A stretch of DNA of 64,000 nt from positions 2,988,001 to 3,052,000 of the forward strand of contig NZ_CP071091.1 in the NCBI RefSeq assembly GCF_017301635.1, read 5' to 3'. This DNA is from Myxococcus landrumus. GTDB taxonomy: Bacteria; Myxococcota; Myxococcia; Myxococcales; Myxococcaceae. Both the position numbers and the translations under genes were made by a program. Position 1 is the first letter of the stretch. Each line of letters begins with the position of its first letter. Of this stretch, positions 8,343 through 17,020 are shown one piece after another. A model generated the notes under the pieces. The model ran no database searches and was not told the DNA's origin. It was given only the letters and a program-made list of their open reading frames with translations.

Positions 8343-9806
8343 TCAGCCCTCGGTACCAGTCCTAGGAGCTGAAACTGTCTGCGCGGTGGCAACCGCCGGC
8401 GCCGCGGTGCCGGCCTTCGGCTGCGGGCGGGCATTCCACACGCGCGTGGCCAGCAACAATCCACCGAAGGACAGCGGCAGCATGGCGAGCGGCCAGTTGC
8501 CCCAGTTGCCCGGGTCCTTGGCGACGTCGCCCGCGGGAAGGATGCGCCCGAGCAGCAGGGACTGGAGCGCGGTGCCCGCATACACCGCGCCGTCGATGAT
8601 GCCCACGGCGAGTCCCGCGTTCTTCTTGCCGCCGAAGTCCATGCTGGCGGTGCCGGACAGCATGCCGTGCACACCAATCACACACAGCGACATGAAGATG
8701 ACCGTCCACCCCAGCGCGGGGCTCTTGAGCAGGAACAGCGCAGCCACCGCGCCCAGGCTCATGCCCGCGTAGAGCACCGCGGAGACAGGCCCTCGGCGCG
8801 AGTCGAAGACGCGGTCGCTGATGACGCCGGCGAACATGCCTCCGGTGATGCCCGCCACGCACAGGAGCATGCCCCAGTTGGACGCGACGAATGTCTCGCC
8901 GATTCCCGTCGCGCGCGCGAACTTGGGGTACCACTGCATGATGGCGTTGCGCATGAAGCCGCTGCAGAACTCCACCAGCATGATGATGATGATGGCGCGG
9001 TTGGTCAGCATCTTCACCAGCACGTCGAACACGCCCAGGTTCTTCCCCTGGTCACCGCTGGAGGCGTCCTGCGTGTCGAAGTCCGGGTGCCCCGTCTGGC
9101 TGGGCGTGTCGCGGATGACGAAGAAGTCCAGCAGGACGAACGCCGCGAGCACCGCCGCCGGCACGAAGAACACCCAGTACGTGGGCGCGGCCTTGGCGAT
9201 GATGCGGCTCCAGTCGTAGGCGAAGTACACGCCCAACGAGATGAGAATGCCGAAGACTCCGCCCAGCTGGCCGCGCTCGCGCACGTGGAACCAGGCCGCG
9301 TTCACCTTGACGATGGAGACCGCGCCGAAGCTCTGGAAGTACATGTTGACGGCGTAGAGGAACGACAGCGACCCCACGATGCCACCGGGCGGCTGCCAGC
9401 CCTCCGTGAGCACCTTGTAGACGACGGTGCCCATCAACACGTTCGCCACCGACGAGCCCGCGGCGGACAGGAGAATCGTCTTGCGGCCGCCCAGCTTGTC
9501 CGTCAGCGGGCCGTTGATGAGGAAGGCGAAGCCGTAGACCAGCGTGCCCCAGAAGAAGATGGTGCCGAAGTCCGCGTTGGACGTGTGGCCCTTCATCGCG
9601 CTGGTGGCTTCGTTGACGTTGTAGCGCCCCATGTAGAGGAACGCGTACGTCATCCCCAGCGGGAACCAGTTGAAGAAGCGGCGTCGGCGGAAGGCATCCG
9701 TGTGGCCCAGCTCCACCTTGGGGAGCCTCGCCAGCACGAGCGAGATGGCTCCCAGCAGGATGACAATGGGCAACAGGTTGGCCAGCCACGGGGGCAGCGA
9801 CGACAT
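8343..9806 (-). CDS. MFS transporter, organophosphate:phosphate antiporter type
   Basis: Inner-membrane carrier of the GlpT/UhpT/UhpC branch of the major facilitator superfamily, 487 residues and about 12 helices. Supporting features are the first helix pair with FAYLYMGRYNVNEA-like sequence (LYMGRYNVNEATSAMKG, with the Arg equivalent to the phosphate-binding Arg of GlpT), the loop NGPLTDKLGGRKTILLSA between helices 2 and 3, and the matching half-repeat GMFAGVISDRVFDSRRGPVS. Expected activity is exchange of a sugar- or glycerol-phosphate for phosphate. The C-terminus is Ala-rich. It has an unusual extra N-terminal helix (LPIVILLGAISLVLA). No two-component partner of the Uhp type is adjacent, so uptake rather than sensing is likelier. 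Confidence 0.88.
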   Translation of the reverse strand: MSSLPPWLANLLPIVILLGAISLVLARLPKVELGHTDAFRRRRFFNWFPLGMTYAFLYMGRYNVNEATSAMKGHTSNADFGTIFFWGTLVYGFAFLINGPLTDKLGGRKTILLSAAGSSVANVLMGTVVYKVLTEGWQPPGGIVGSLSFLYAVNMYFQSFGAVSIVKVNAAWFHVRERGQLGGVFGILISLGVYFAYDWSRIIAKAAPTYWVFFVPAAVLAAFVLLDFFVIRDTPSQTGHPDFDTQDASSGDQGKNLGVFDVLVKMLTNRAIIIIMLVEFCSGFMRNAIMQWYPKFARATGIGETFVASNWGMLLCVAGITGGMFAGVISDRVFDSRRGPVSAVLYAGMSLGAVAALFLLKSPALGWTVIFMSLCVIGVHGMLSGTASMDFGGKKNAGLAVGIIDGAVYAGTALQSLLLGRILPAGDVAKDPGNWGNWPLAMLPLSFGGLLLATRVWNARPQPKAGTAAPAVATAQTVSAPRTGTEG

Positions 9807-9886
9807 GCAGCAACCTCGGCAGTGGAGTTCGAAACGCCGCGCACCCTACCCCGGCACGCGGCCCCGAGGAACCCCGCTGCGACGCC

Positions 9887-10567
9887 TCACCCCATCCGGG
9901 CAAGCAACCTCGTGAGCGACACCTCCGTCTTCGCGTCCGGGATGTCCCCTCGCCTGCACGCCTCCAGCACCTCCTGGAACGGCCGCCAGTGCAGGAGCGT
10001 CCCCTCCTCCAACGGCGACCCGTCCCCCTCCGGCTCCTCCTGCGTCACGCCCGTGACGTCCACCGCCGCGGGGAACACCTTCTCGGAGAGGATGCCCGGC
10101 GCCAGGAAGAACGCGCCCCCCAGCAGCTGGATGTCCTCCGGCCGCACACCGTAGCCCGCCTCCTCCCGCACCTCTTCCGCCGCGCGCCGGCGAAGCCCCT
10201 CCTCGCCCTTGTCCTCCGGCTCCAGCAGCCCCGCGACAATCTCCTCCACCCGCAGGTAGCCCGCCGCCGGGTCCGGCACCGTCATCGCGTCGCGCTGATC
10301 CTTCCGGAAGAAGGCCGCGGGCCTCAGGTTCATCCGCGTCAGCACCTCGAGCCCCGCCGCACCGCGTCGATAAACCAGCACCGACACCGCATCCAGCCGG
10401 GGCCGATCCACCACATCCACCCTGTAGACGGGTGAAGACGAACCATCCGCGCGTCGGTTGCGACACCGCAGGCGTTTGACTCGGAGGAACCCCTCGTCGC
10501 AACGCGCTGAAGACGAGAAATCCTCGATGATCTCGATGTCAGTCACACTGGAATGGCTTTGCCGCAT
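9887..10567 (-). CDS. Nudix hydrolase, ADP-ribose pyrophosphatase-like
   Basis: Hydrolase of nucleoside diphosphates linked to another group, 226 residues. The Nudix box reads E-x7-EEVREEAGY (in GLRRRAAEEVREEAGYGV). The first Arg of the REUxEExGU consensus is Glu and the leading Gly is not in register, so the box is somewhat degenerate, but the catalytic Glu pair is present. The strand layout before it (VDVVDRPRLDAVSVLVYRR) and the acidic loop after it (AFFLAPGILSEKVFPAAVDV) fit the ADP-ribose pyrophosphatase branch. An AGGAG lies about 11 bases before the ATG. It is divergent from the 5'-nucleotidase-like gene, with a shared 140-base upstream region. Confidence 0.85.
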   Translation of the reverse strand: MRQSHSSVTDIEIIEDFSSSARCDEGFLRVKRLRCRNRRADGSSSPVYRVDVVDRPRLDAVSVLVYRRGAAGLEVLTRMNLRPAAFFRKDQRDAMTVPDPAAGYLRVEEIVAGLLEPEDKGEEGLRRRAAEEVREEAGYGVRPEDIQLLGGAFFLAPGILSEKVFPAAVDVTGVTQEEPEGDGSPLEEGTLLHWRPFQEVLEACRRGDIPDAKTEVSLTRLLARMG

Positions 10568-10707
10568 GTCTGGCTGTTCTCCTGAAGGTGCGCATCGCGG
10601 TAGATGAGGCGGGTTGCCATCGCGGCGTTGCTTGCCCGATCTTGTCCGATACCGTACTTTGCGCGCGGTTTACCCCCGACGTCCTACCGAAACACGGAAT
10701 CTTCCTG

Positions 10708-13218
10708 ATGCGTCGCCTCCTGCTCGGCCTTCTATGTGCCCTGGCCACTGCTTCGTGCATGCCTGTGGTGGAGGGCCAGGACTACCACCTCGAGGGGCAG
10801 GAGGTGCGGCTGACGCTCCTTCATACCTCGGACATCCACTCCCGCCTCATCCCCTATGACTTCGCTCCGTTGAAGACGGACCAGGACCTGGGCCTCGTGC
10901 CCGAGGCCGGTCCCTTCGGTGGAGCCACTCGCATGGCCGCGCTGCTCAAGCGCGAGCGCGAGTGCGGGGAGCGAGTGATGCACCTGGACTCTGGAGACTG
11001 CTTCCAGGGTGCTCCCATCTTCAACCTCAACAACGGCGAAGTGGAGTTCCGCTTCCTGTCGGCGTCCCGCCTGGACGCCGCCGTCGTGGGCAACCACGAG
11101 TTCGACGCCGGCGCGCTGAACTTCACCCAGCAGGCCAAGCAGCACGCGACCTTCCCGCTGCTGGCCGCCAACTACAACTGGAACGACTGGCGGCAGAACG
11201 GCAGCAACGAGACGGCGCTGGAGACCTCGCCGTACACCATCCGCAACATCAAGGGCGTGCGGGTCGGTGTCATCGGCATGGCCAACATCTCCTCCCTCAA
11301 CTCCATCGTCGAGGGCGGCAACAGCATGCAGGTCACCCCGCTCGAGCAGAACGAGGTGGTCCGCGCGTACGTGGCGCTGCTGCGTCCGGTGACGGACCTC
11401 ATCGTCATCGTCAGCCACCTGGGCCTCACCGAGGACCAGGACGTCATCCAGGGCTATGAGGCCTATTACGAGTACGGCCGCGCGCGCAGCTTCATCCGCC
11501 GTGAGACGGACCCGTGGCAGGTGCTGGAGTGGTTCGGTCCCGAAGGCCACGAGAAGTCCGTCGTGCGCGTGCACATCCCGGGCGTCAGCGGCGTCGACGT
11601 GGTGATGGGTGGCCACCTGCACGTGGTGCTCAACCCGCCGCAGCTCATCTCCGACCCGAGCGGCCGCAAGGTGGTGCTCGCGCACTCCGGCGCCTTCTCC
11701 AAGTACGTGGGCCGGCTGGACCTGGTCGTGAAGATGCCGGAGATGCTGGGCTCGGGCGAGGGCGGCGAGGTCATCAGCCAGGACTACCGCGTGTTCCCCA
11801 TCGACGCGCTCTGGTGTGACGACGCCATGCGCCGCTTCCGCTACGACTCGAACATCTTCTGGGAGGACGGCCAGTTCATCCAGCTGCCCGCCGTTCGCGC
11901 CGCCATCGACAAGTGCCGCGAGCAGGAGGACCGGTTCACCACGCACCTGCTCCAGCCCTACATCATCGGCATGGACATGAAGCTGCAGCTCACCAACATC
12001 TTCGCGTACGCGCCCACGGATGTGACCCGGCGCAACAACTCGACGGGTGGTGACTCGCCGCTGGGCAACATCGCGGCGGACTCGATGCGCAAGCGCCGCC
12101 GGGTGGACGCGCAGATGGCGCTTACCAACTCGCTGGGCATCCGCGACAACCTCTACTCCGGCGTCATCTCCCAGGAGTCGATGTTCAACGTGTTCCCGTT
12201 CGAGAACACCATCAACATCATGTACATCTCCGGCAAGGAGATGCAGGAGATGTTCGACTTCGTGGCCGAGCGCTCCGCGGAGCGCGGCTGCGTGAGCCAG
12301 GCGCAGATCTCCGGCGCGCGGTTCACCATGGACTGCGCCCAGGTGCAGGTCAACGACCTGCGCATCGAGTGCGACATCGCGATGGCGGGCGCGGACTGCC
12401 CCACCGACAACCGCGAGGGCCACGCGCCCTGGCAGTGCCTCCAGGACGAGAGCAGCTCCTCCACCAAGGGCCGCTGCTACGCGCACCCGGGCACGGACAT
12501 CCAGATTGGCGACGAGCCGCTCAACCCGTTCGGCACCTACCGCGTCGCGGTGAACGACTACATCGCCAAGGGCGGCTCGGGCTTCAACGTCCTCAAGCGC
12601 AACACCACGCGCCAGGAGACGGGCATCTCCCTGCGTGACTCGCTCATCGGCTACATGCAGGACTTCTGCACCTGCGACGACATCAACGCGGGCTACGCCA
12701 CGCGCGGCAACAAGCCGGATGGCCAGCGCTGCGGCGCCTTCATCGGGGGCCGCTGGCTGGTGAACGAGCGGCTGGTCGCGTCCTGCCGCGAGATGCAGGA
12801 CTACGAGAACGAGCTGTCCGCGCGCGTGGGCTCCTGCACCTGCGGAGACCTGCTGCGCAACGGCTTCAATGCGTCCAAGTGCGGCGTGCCGGAAATCACC
12901 AACCCCGACCAGGCCCGCGCGGCCTGCATCGCGGCGAAGCAGGTGGGCACGTGCACGTGCGCCGAGCTGGCCACCAAGAACTACAACCCGAATGGCTGCA
13001 ACGCGCCGGGCATCGACGATTCCGCGAAGGCGCAGGCCGCGTGCGCACCTTCTCCGGGCCCGTTCACCGGCCGCTGTGACTGCCGCGACATCCTGAGCGG
13101 AACCAATCCCGTGTGCGGAACGGTGACGCAGCAGCTGCGCAACTTCTGCTCGAACCCGACGGCGATGCCCATCGCCGACGCCGTGGAAGACGGCCGCATT
13201 GGCCGGAGGGTGAAGTAA
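10708..13218 (+). CDS. UshA-like 5'-nucleotidase/phosphodiesterase lipoprotein
   Basis: Predicted exported metallophosphoesterase of the 5'-nucleotidase/2',3'-cyclic phosphodiesterase family, 836 residues. I start at the ATG that gives MRRLLLGLLCALATASC, a signal peptide with a lipobox-like end. Metal-binding motifs occur in order: HTSDIHSR, LDSGDCFQG, GNHEFD, and MGGHLHV. The C-terminal substrate domain has NSLGIRDNLYSG and MFNVFPFENT. It exceeds UshA (about 550) because of insertions and a Cys-rich C-terminal third: from about residue 652 four repeats of the form CTC-D-[IL]... (CTCDDI, CTCGDLL, CTCAEL, CDCRDI) occur at intervals of roughly 45-75 residues. The stop TAA overlaps the next ATG by one base, so the genes are coupled. 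The product is probably outer-membrane bound. The natural substrate is unknown. Confidence 0.9.
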   Translation: MRRLLLGLLCALATASCMPVVEGQDYHLEGQEVRLTLLHTSDIHSRLIPYDFAPLKTDQDLGLVPEAGPFGGATRMAALLKRERECGERVMHLDSGDCFQGAPIFNLNNGEVEFRFLSASRLDAAVVGNHEFDAGALNFTQQAKQHATFPLLAANYNWNDWRQNGSNETALETSPYTIRNIKGVRVGVIGMANISSLNSIVEGGNSMQVTPLEQNEVVRAYVALLRPVTDLIVIVSHLGLTEDQDVIQGYEAYYEYGRARSFIRRETDPWQVLEWFGPEGHEKSVVRVHIPGVSGVDVVMGGHLHVVLNPPQLISDPSGRKVVLAHSGAFSKYVGRLDLVVKMPEMLGSGEGGEVISQDYRVFPIDALWCDDAMRRFRYDSNIFWEDGQFIQLPAVRAAIDKCREQEDRFTTHLLQPYIIGMDMKLQLTNIFAYAPTDVTRRNNSTGGDSPLGNIAADSMRKRRRVDAQMALTNSLGIRDNLYSGVISQESMFNVFPFENTINIMYISGKEMQEMFDFVAERSAERGCVSQAQISGARFTMDCAQVQVNDLRIECDIAMAGADCPTDNREGHAPWQCLQDESSSSTKGRCYAHPGTDIQIGDEPLNPFGTYRVAVNDYIAKGGSGFNVLKRNTTRQETGISLRDSLIGYMQDFCTCDDINAGYATRGNKPDGQRCGAFIGGRWLVNERLVASCREMQDYENELSARVGSCTCGDLLRNGFNASKCGVPEITNPDQARAACIAAKQVGTCTCAELATKNYNPNGCNAPGIDDSAKAQAACAPSPGPFTGRCDCRDILSGTNPVCGTVTQQLRNFCSNPTAMPIADAVEDGRIGRRVK

Positions 13219-15215
13219 TGAAGAGACTCATGCTGCTGTCGGCGCTGACCCTGGCCGGCTGTTACACCGACGAGACGCCCCAACCTTCCGGGCTCGGGTC
13301 CTTCCAGGTGTCGGTGAAGGGCATCTACGAGGCGAACACGAACCCGCGCAAGGAAGTGCCGGTCGTGGCCACCTGCGCCGCGAAGTACGGCGGCATCCAG
13401 TCCGCGGTCCCCATGGACGTGCGTGGGACCAAGGACTGTCTGCTGGCCCTGCCCCGGACCGTGGTGGAGATCGACCTGGAGCTCCAGGCGCTGGACGTGA
13501 AGGGCCAGCCCATGGAGAACTTCAACGGTCCGGCCTCCTTCCGGACTGTCCCGGGCAACCTCACCGGCCCCTACCGCTACCGCTGGGCGCAGCTGACGAA
13601 CGGCCGGGGCACGGGCAGCGTGCGCACCGGCCAGCTCTACGGTGAGACCCACGTGTGGGTGGAGGACGAGCCCGTCCAGGTCGACTACGCCAACGGCGAA
13701 GTCGTCCCCGGCGAGCTTCCTCCGGAGCCCGCGCACCGCACCTCGTCCACGGGCCTGTCGCGCTCGCTGTTCTTCGAGGAGCCCACCATCGCCACGGTGC
13801 AGGTGCCGCAGAACGGCAACCAGCAGACGGCGTACAGCGGCACGTTCATGCGCATCGGACGCGCGCCCGAGGCGGGCCCCGCGCTGGTGCAGAACTGCGC
13901 CCCGGATGACCCGAACAACGGCCAGCCCGTCACCCTGCTCGTCACGGGCACGGACCCGGGCGGCTTCTTCGTGACCGACCTGACCGCGTGCCAGGTGCGC
14001 GAGGGCAGCATCGCCGGCTCCGTCTCGCAGTTCACCGCGGAGCCCTCCGGCTTCTACCCGGGCCGGTTCAACTCCATGTTCATCTACAACTACTCCTTCC
14101 CGGAGGGGTTGGACCCGGGTGACCTGCTCTGGTCCATCGCGGGCTCGGTGCAGGAGTTCACCTCCACCACGCAGCTGACGTTCCCCTCGTGGAACATCCG
14201 CGAGAAGGTCCGCCTGCTGCCCCAGGAGCAGTGGAACAAGTACCTGGACCTGGCGAAGCCGGTGGAGATCAACGGCCGCCTCTGTGGCTACACCGCGTCG
14301 CCGTACATCACCGACCCGCTGTGTGGTTACAACTACGGCAACTACAAGATGGAGGGCCTGGAGTCCTCGCTGGTGAAGGTGCGCCGGGTGAAGTTCCCGA
14401 CCGTCTTCAAGAGCTGCGACGCCAACGGCAACAACATGGTGGCCTCCTTCTGCCAGACGGGCAGCTCCGGCTACGGCGCCTGCGGCACGGACTCCCCCAC
14501 CGACACGGACGTGCCCGAGCGCCAGTGCAACATCGACTGCACGCTGGGCCGGGGCGAGTTCCGCGGCAAGCTGTGCACGGAGAAGACGACCTACGACAAC
14601 TTCGGTCAGTTCGTGGTGGAGATGAACCCCACGGGCGCGCCGGCCGCCGGCCTGGATGACTCCGTGCCCGCGCGTCTGCACACCGTGAACGCGGCGCCCC
14701 CCGTGGCCCCCGCCACCGAGCTCTGGACGCGCTCGCCCAACACGTACACGTTCGGCGCGACCATGAACATCTGGTGCGACAAGCCGACCCACGTGCGCTT
14801 CGGCGGTGCGAACCAGCCGGGCCCGGAGACCACCGTGTCGCTGGCCGCGACCACCCGCCTGGAGCGCACGCTCCAGGACGACCAGTCCGTCATCTGGGTC
14901 TCCCCGCAGAACCCGCTCGGCGGTGTGGTCACCTGCACCTTGGCCCAGCACCCGAACACCCGCATCAACCTGGTCACCAAGGACGCGGTGCCGGACCTGG
15001 TGGTCCAGTGTGACCCGAATGACTCCGACACGGAAAAGGCCAAGCAGTGCCAGTTCCTGCGGGGGGCGACGTTCGATGTCGTCGGCCACCTGCGCCATGT
15101 CGGCGCGGCGCGTCCCCGGTGGGTCGTGCTGCCTCGAGACCAGGACGACCTCTGCTGCTACCCCGGTCCGGGCCTGGAGTGCCCGCGTCCCATCAAGCCT
15201 TGCGTGACTCAGTAG
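13218..15215 (+). CDS. Large Cys-containing lipoprotein, unknown function
   Basis: Protein of 665 residues. The start ATG overlaps the upstream stop (TAATG) and gives MKRLMLLSALTLAGC, with a textbook lipobox LAGC. The mature part is beta-rich, with many Cys that could pair, and repeated short beta segments (SFQVSVKGIYEANT, TVVEIDLELQALDVKG, ATMNIWCDKPTHVRFGG). I recognise no domain. It lies in the middle of a three-gene envelope operon: nucleotidase-like lipoprotein, this protein, then an outer-membrane barrel. A joint surface complex is the simplest reading, by inference only. Confidence 0.85.
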   Translation: MKRLMLLSALTLAGCYTDETPQPSGLGSFQVSVKGIYEANTNPRKEVPVVATCAAKYGGIQSAVPMDVRGTKDCLLALPRTVVEIDLELQALDVKGQPMENFNGPASFRTVPGNLTGPYRYRWAQLTNGRGTGSVRTGQLYGETHVWVEDEPVQVDYANGEVVPGELPPEPAHRTSSTGLSRSLFFEEPTIATVQVPQNGNQQTAYSGTFMRIGRAPEAGPALVQNCAPDDPNNGQPVTLLVTGTDPGGFFVTDLTACQVREGSIAGSVSQFTAEPSGFYPGRFNSMFIYNYSFPEGLDPGDLLWSIAGSVQEFTSTTQLTFPSWNIREKVRLLPQEQWNKYLDLAKPVEINGRLCGYTASPYITDPLCGYNYGNYKMEGLESSLVKVRRVKFPTVFKSCDANGNNMVASFCQTGSSGYGACGTDSPTDTDVPERQCNIDCTLGRGEFRGKLCTEKTTYDNFGQFVVEMNPTGAPAAGLDDSVPARLHTVNAAPPVAPATELWTRSPNTYTFGATMNIWCDKPTHVRFGGANQPGPETTVSLAATTRLERTLQDDQSVIWVSPQNPLGGVVTCTLAQHPNTRINLVTKDAVPDLVVQCDPNDSDTEKAKQCQFLRGATFDVVGHLRHVGAARPRWVVLPRDQDDLCCYPGPGLECPRPIKPCVTQ

Positions 15216-15231
15216 ACTTTTGACAAAGCTC

Positions 15232-15253
15232 GCGCCCCGTTTCATCGGGGCGC
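15232..15253 (+). promoter_or_regulatory. Intercistronic hairpin before the barrel gene
   Basis: A perfect 8-bp stem GCGCCCCG/CGGGGCGC with a 6-base loop (TTTCAT) lies 17 bases after the lipoprotein stop and 41 bases before the TTG start of the next gene. No T run follows. It may be an mRNA processing or attenuation site rather than a full terminator. Confidence 0.5.
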
Positions 15254-15294
15254 AGGGAGGAGCGTTCCAAGCGGGCGCTCCGTGGAGAGGGACA

Positions 15295-16827
15295 TTGAAA
15301 ACGCTGCAGAAGCTGGCCCTGTCGGGGCTTATCTCCTTGAGTGCGCCCGCCTGGGCCAGTGACTTCGTGGACACGCGCCTGTCGTTCGTCTTCGCGGACG
15401 ACAACGTGCTGGCGGGCTCGGGCGAAACGACGCCCAACAGCCCCAATGCGCGGTTTGGCGCGGGCAATCAGAACACCCAGTTCTACGACAACTTCAACAC
15501 GCGCTTCTCCGGCTTCGAGTCGCTCTCGAACATCGTGCTCTACAAGCGGGCACCGGCGTTCTTCGAGGGACTGACGACGGAGGCGGCGCTGACGCTGCTG
15601 GTGCTCGAGCGGCCCAGTGGAAACGTCGCCATCCAGGACAACTCCAGCTACATCCGGCTGAACTACCAGCCGCCGGGCTGGGGTGAGAAGGAAGGCGTCT
15701 CGCTCGTCGGCTTCCCGGTGTCCGCGGACCGCTTCCGTCTGGGCTACGCGTACCGCATCTCCTGGGGCGGCAGCGGCGTGTTCACCACGCGCTCGGCCAC
15801 CAACGGCGTGCCCGGCGCCAAGCTGCAGATTACGCGTGAGAAGTGGTACGCGTACGTCGGCGGCAAGACGGCGCTGGTGCAGAACGAGCTCATCCGCGAG
15901 GAAGAGACGCTCTACGGCGTCATGGCCGGCGCGGGCTGGGACATCCTGGACACGCTGCGCGTCGAGGCGGGCGGCGGCTACTTCCAGAAGGGCCTGGTTC
16001 CGGGTCTCGCCACGCTCGGCGTCGAGGCGCCCGTGAATGCGGCGGGCCTGTCCGCCCAGGTCGTCTACCACGTGGGTGTGCCGGTCGGCACGAGCGTGGA
16101 CTTCCGGCTCTACAAGAACGACCCGGAGATCTACGAGCGCTTCTTCGCGCCGGAGCAGTACCCGGGTGGCCTGTCCTACTCCGTGTCGCTCGAGGGCAGC
16201 TACCTGTCCCAGACGCTGGAGAAGCCGGACGAGTTCGGCGCGACCAAGCCCCAGGGCGCCACGGCGCTGGCGCTCCAGGCGCGCGCCAAGCTGGGCTTCC
16301 TGCGCATGAACGTGCTGGGCCTGTACCGCAGCCTCTCGTACATCCAGTTCGACGTGCCGGGCTTCCCCCCGTTCCAGGACTTCCCCGAGGGGACGAAGCT
16401 GAACCCGGAGATGTTCCTGGCCATCGGCGCGGACTACCACCTGCCGAAGCTGCACTTCACGCCCGGCGTCATCGTCGGCGTGCAGCGTCCGGCGTCGTTC
16501 CGCAGCCCCTCGCCCGTGCTGGGTGGCAACAACCCGCCGGCGAACCTGATTGGCACGCGCACCGTGGTGGTGCGTGACGTCAACCAGCTGAGCATCCTGC
16601 CGGAGACGTGCGGTGGTTCGGGCGCGTGCGGCGCGGAGCCCATCTACTCCGCCAAGGCCACGTTCCGCTGGGACCTGTCGGACTCCGTCGCCGCGGTCGG
16701 CGAGGTCTACTACACGTACGACACCAACCGGACCACGTTCCGCGACGACATCACCGGCGTGGCGCAGCCCACGTTCGAGAAGCCGCACGCGCTGGGCTTC
16801 AACACGCTGCTGCAGGCGCGCTTCTAG
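15295..16827 (+). CDS. Outer-membrane beta-barrel protein, unknown function
   Basis: Protein of 510 residues. I choose the TTG at 15295 because GGAGAGG lies 5-6 bases upstream and the product begins with a good signal peptide (KTLQKLALSGLISLSAPAWA, cleaved before SDF). Any earlier start would put about 25 odd residues ahead of it. The mature part has alternating amphipathic strands with many Tyr/Phe/Trp, short turns, and ends in QARF with a C-terminal Phe, the signal for BAM-dependent insertion. The loop ETCGGSGACGAEP may hold a disulfide. It is last in the operon with two lipoproteins. It is not TonB-dependent (no plug domain). Confidence 0.85.
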   Translation: MKTLQKLALSGLISLSAPAWASDFVDTRLSFVFADDNVLAGSGETTPNSPNARFGAGNQNTQFYDNFNTRFSGFESLSNIVLYKRAPAFFEGLTTEAALTLLVLERPSGNVAIQDNSSYIRLNYQPPGWGEKEGVSLVGFPVSADRFRLGYAYRISWGGSGVFTTRSATNGVPGAKLQITREKWYAYVGGKTALVQNELIREEETLYGVMAGAGWDILDTLRVEAGGGYFQKGLVPGLATLGVEAPVNAAGLSAQVVYHVGVPVGTSVDFRLYKNDPEIYERFFAPEQYPGGLSYSVSLEGSYLSQTLEKPDEFGATKPQGATALALQARAKLGFLRMNVLGLYRSLSYIQFDVPGFPPFQDFPEGTKLNPEMFLAIGADYHLPKLHFTPGVIVGVQRPASFRSPSPVLGGNNPPANLIGTRTVVVRDVNQLSILPETCGGSGACGAEPIYSAKATFRWDLSDSVAAVGEVYYTYDTNRTTFRDDITGVAQPTFEKPHALGFNTLLQARF

Positions 16828-16855
16828 TCGTCAGCGCCTCGGCCTGCCGTCCCAT

Positions 16856-16887
16856 CGGCCCGGTCCCCTTCCCTGGGGGCCGGGCCG
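16856..16887 (+). terminator. Hairpin terminator of the barrel operon (array hairpin 1)
   Basis: A 13-bp stem CGGCCCGGTCCCC/GGGGGCCGGGCCG (one T-G pair) with a 6-base loop is followed by CTGTCATTCCAG. The same design follows each lipoprotein gene downstream. Confidence 0.8.
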
Positions 16888-16913
16888 CTGTCATTCCAGG
16901 CCTGGGCACGTCC

Positions 16914-16953
16914 GATTCAACCGACAGTGAATTGGCGACTATGCAATAATTAC
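16914..16953 (+). promoter_or_regulatory. Conserved upstream block of lipoprotein paralogue 1
   Basis: A 40-base block beginning GATTCA and containing GAATTGGCGACTATGC and CAATAAT aligns without gaps with 18627-18666 upstream of paralogue 2. Both end 67 bases before the respective ATG. It is probably the promoter; the sigma class is not clear. Confidence 0.45.
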
Positions 16954-17020
16954 AGGGTTCGAGCTGGAGAGGGGGTGGCACGCGGTCTGGCCATGGCTCG
17001 AGCCGAAAGCAGGATGAACG

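Noticed and set aside
10732-12486. 584-codon minus-strand frame inside the nucleotidase-like gene
   Set aside because: Its product is dominated by Val/His/Arg/Ala/Leu with no motif, antisense to a gene with clear metal-site motifs. It is a typical antisense shadow at high GC.
12981-15467. 828-codon minus-strand frame across the lipoprotein and barrel genes
   Set aside because: It lies opposite two genes with a signal peptide, lipobox and barrel features, and has no recognisable domain.
16980-17000. Sigma-54 promoter (TGGCAC near 16977)
   Set aside because: TGGCAC is present but the TTGC half at the right distance is not, and paralogue 2 has CGGCAC at the equivalent place.
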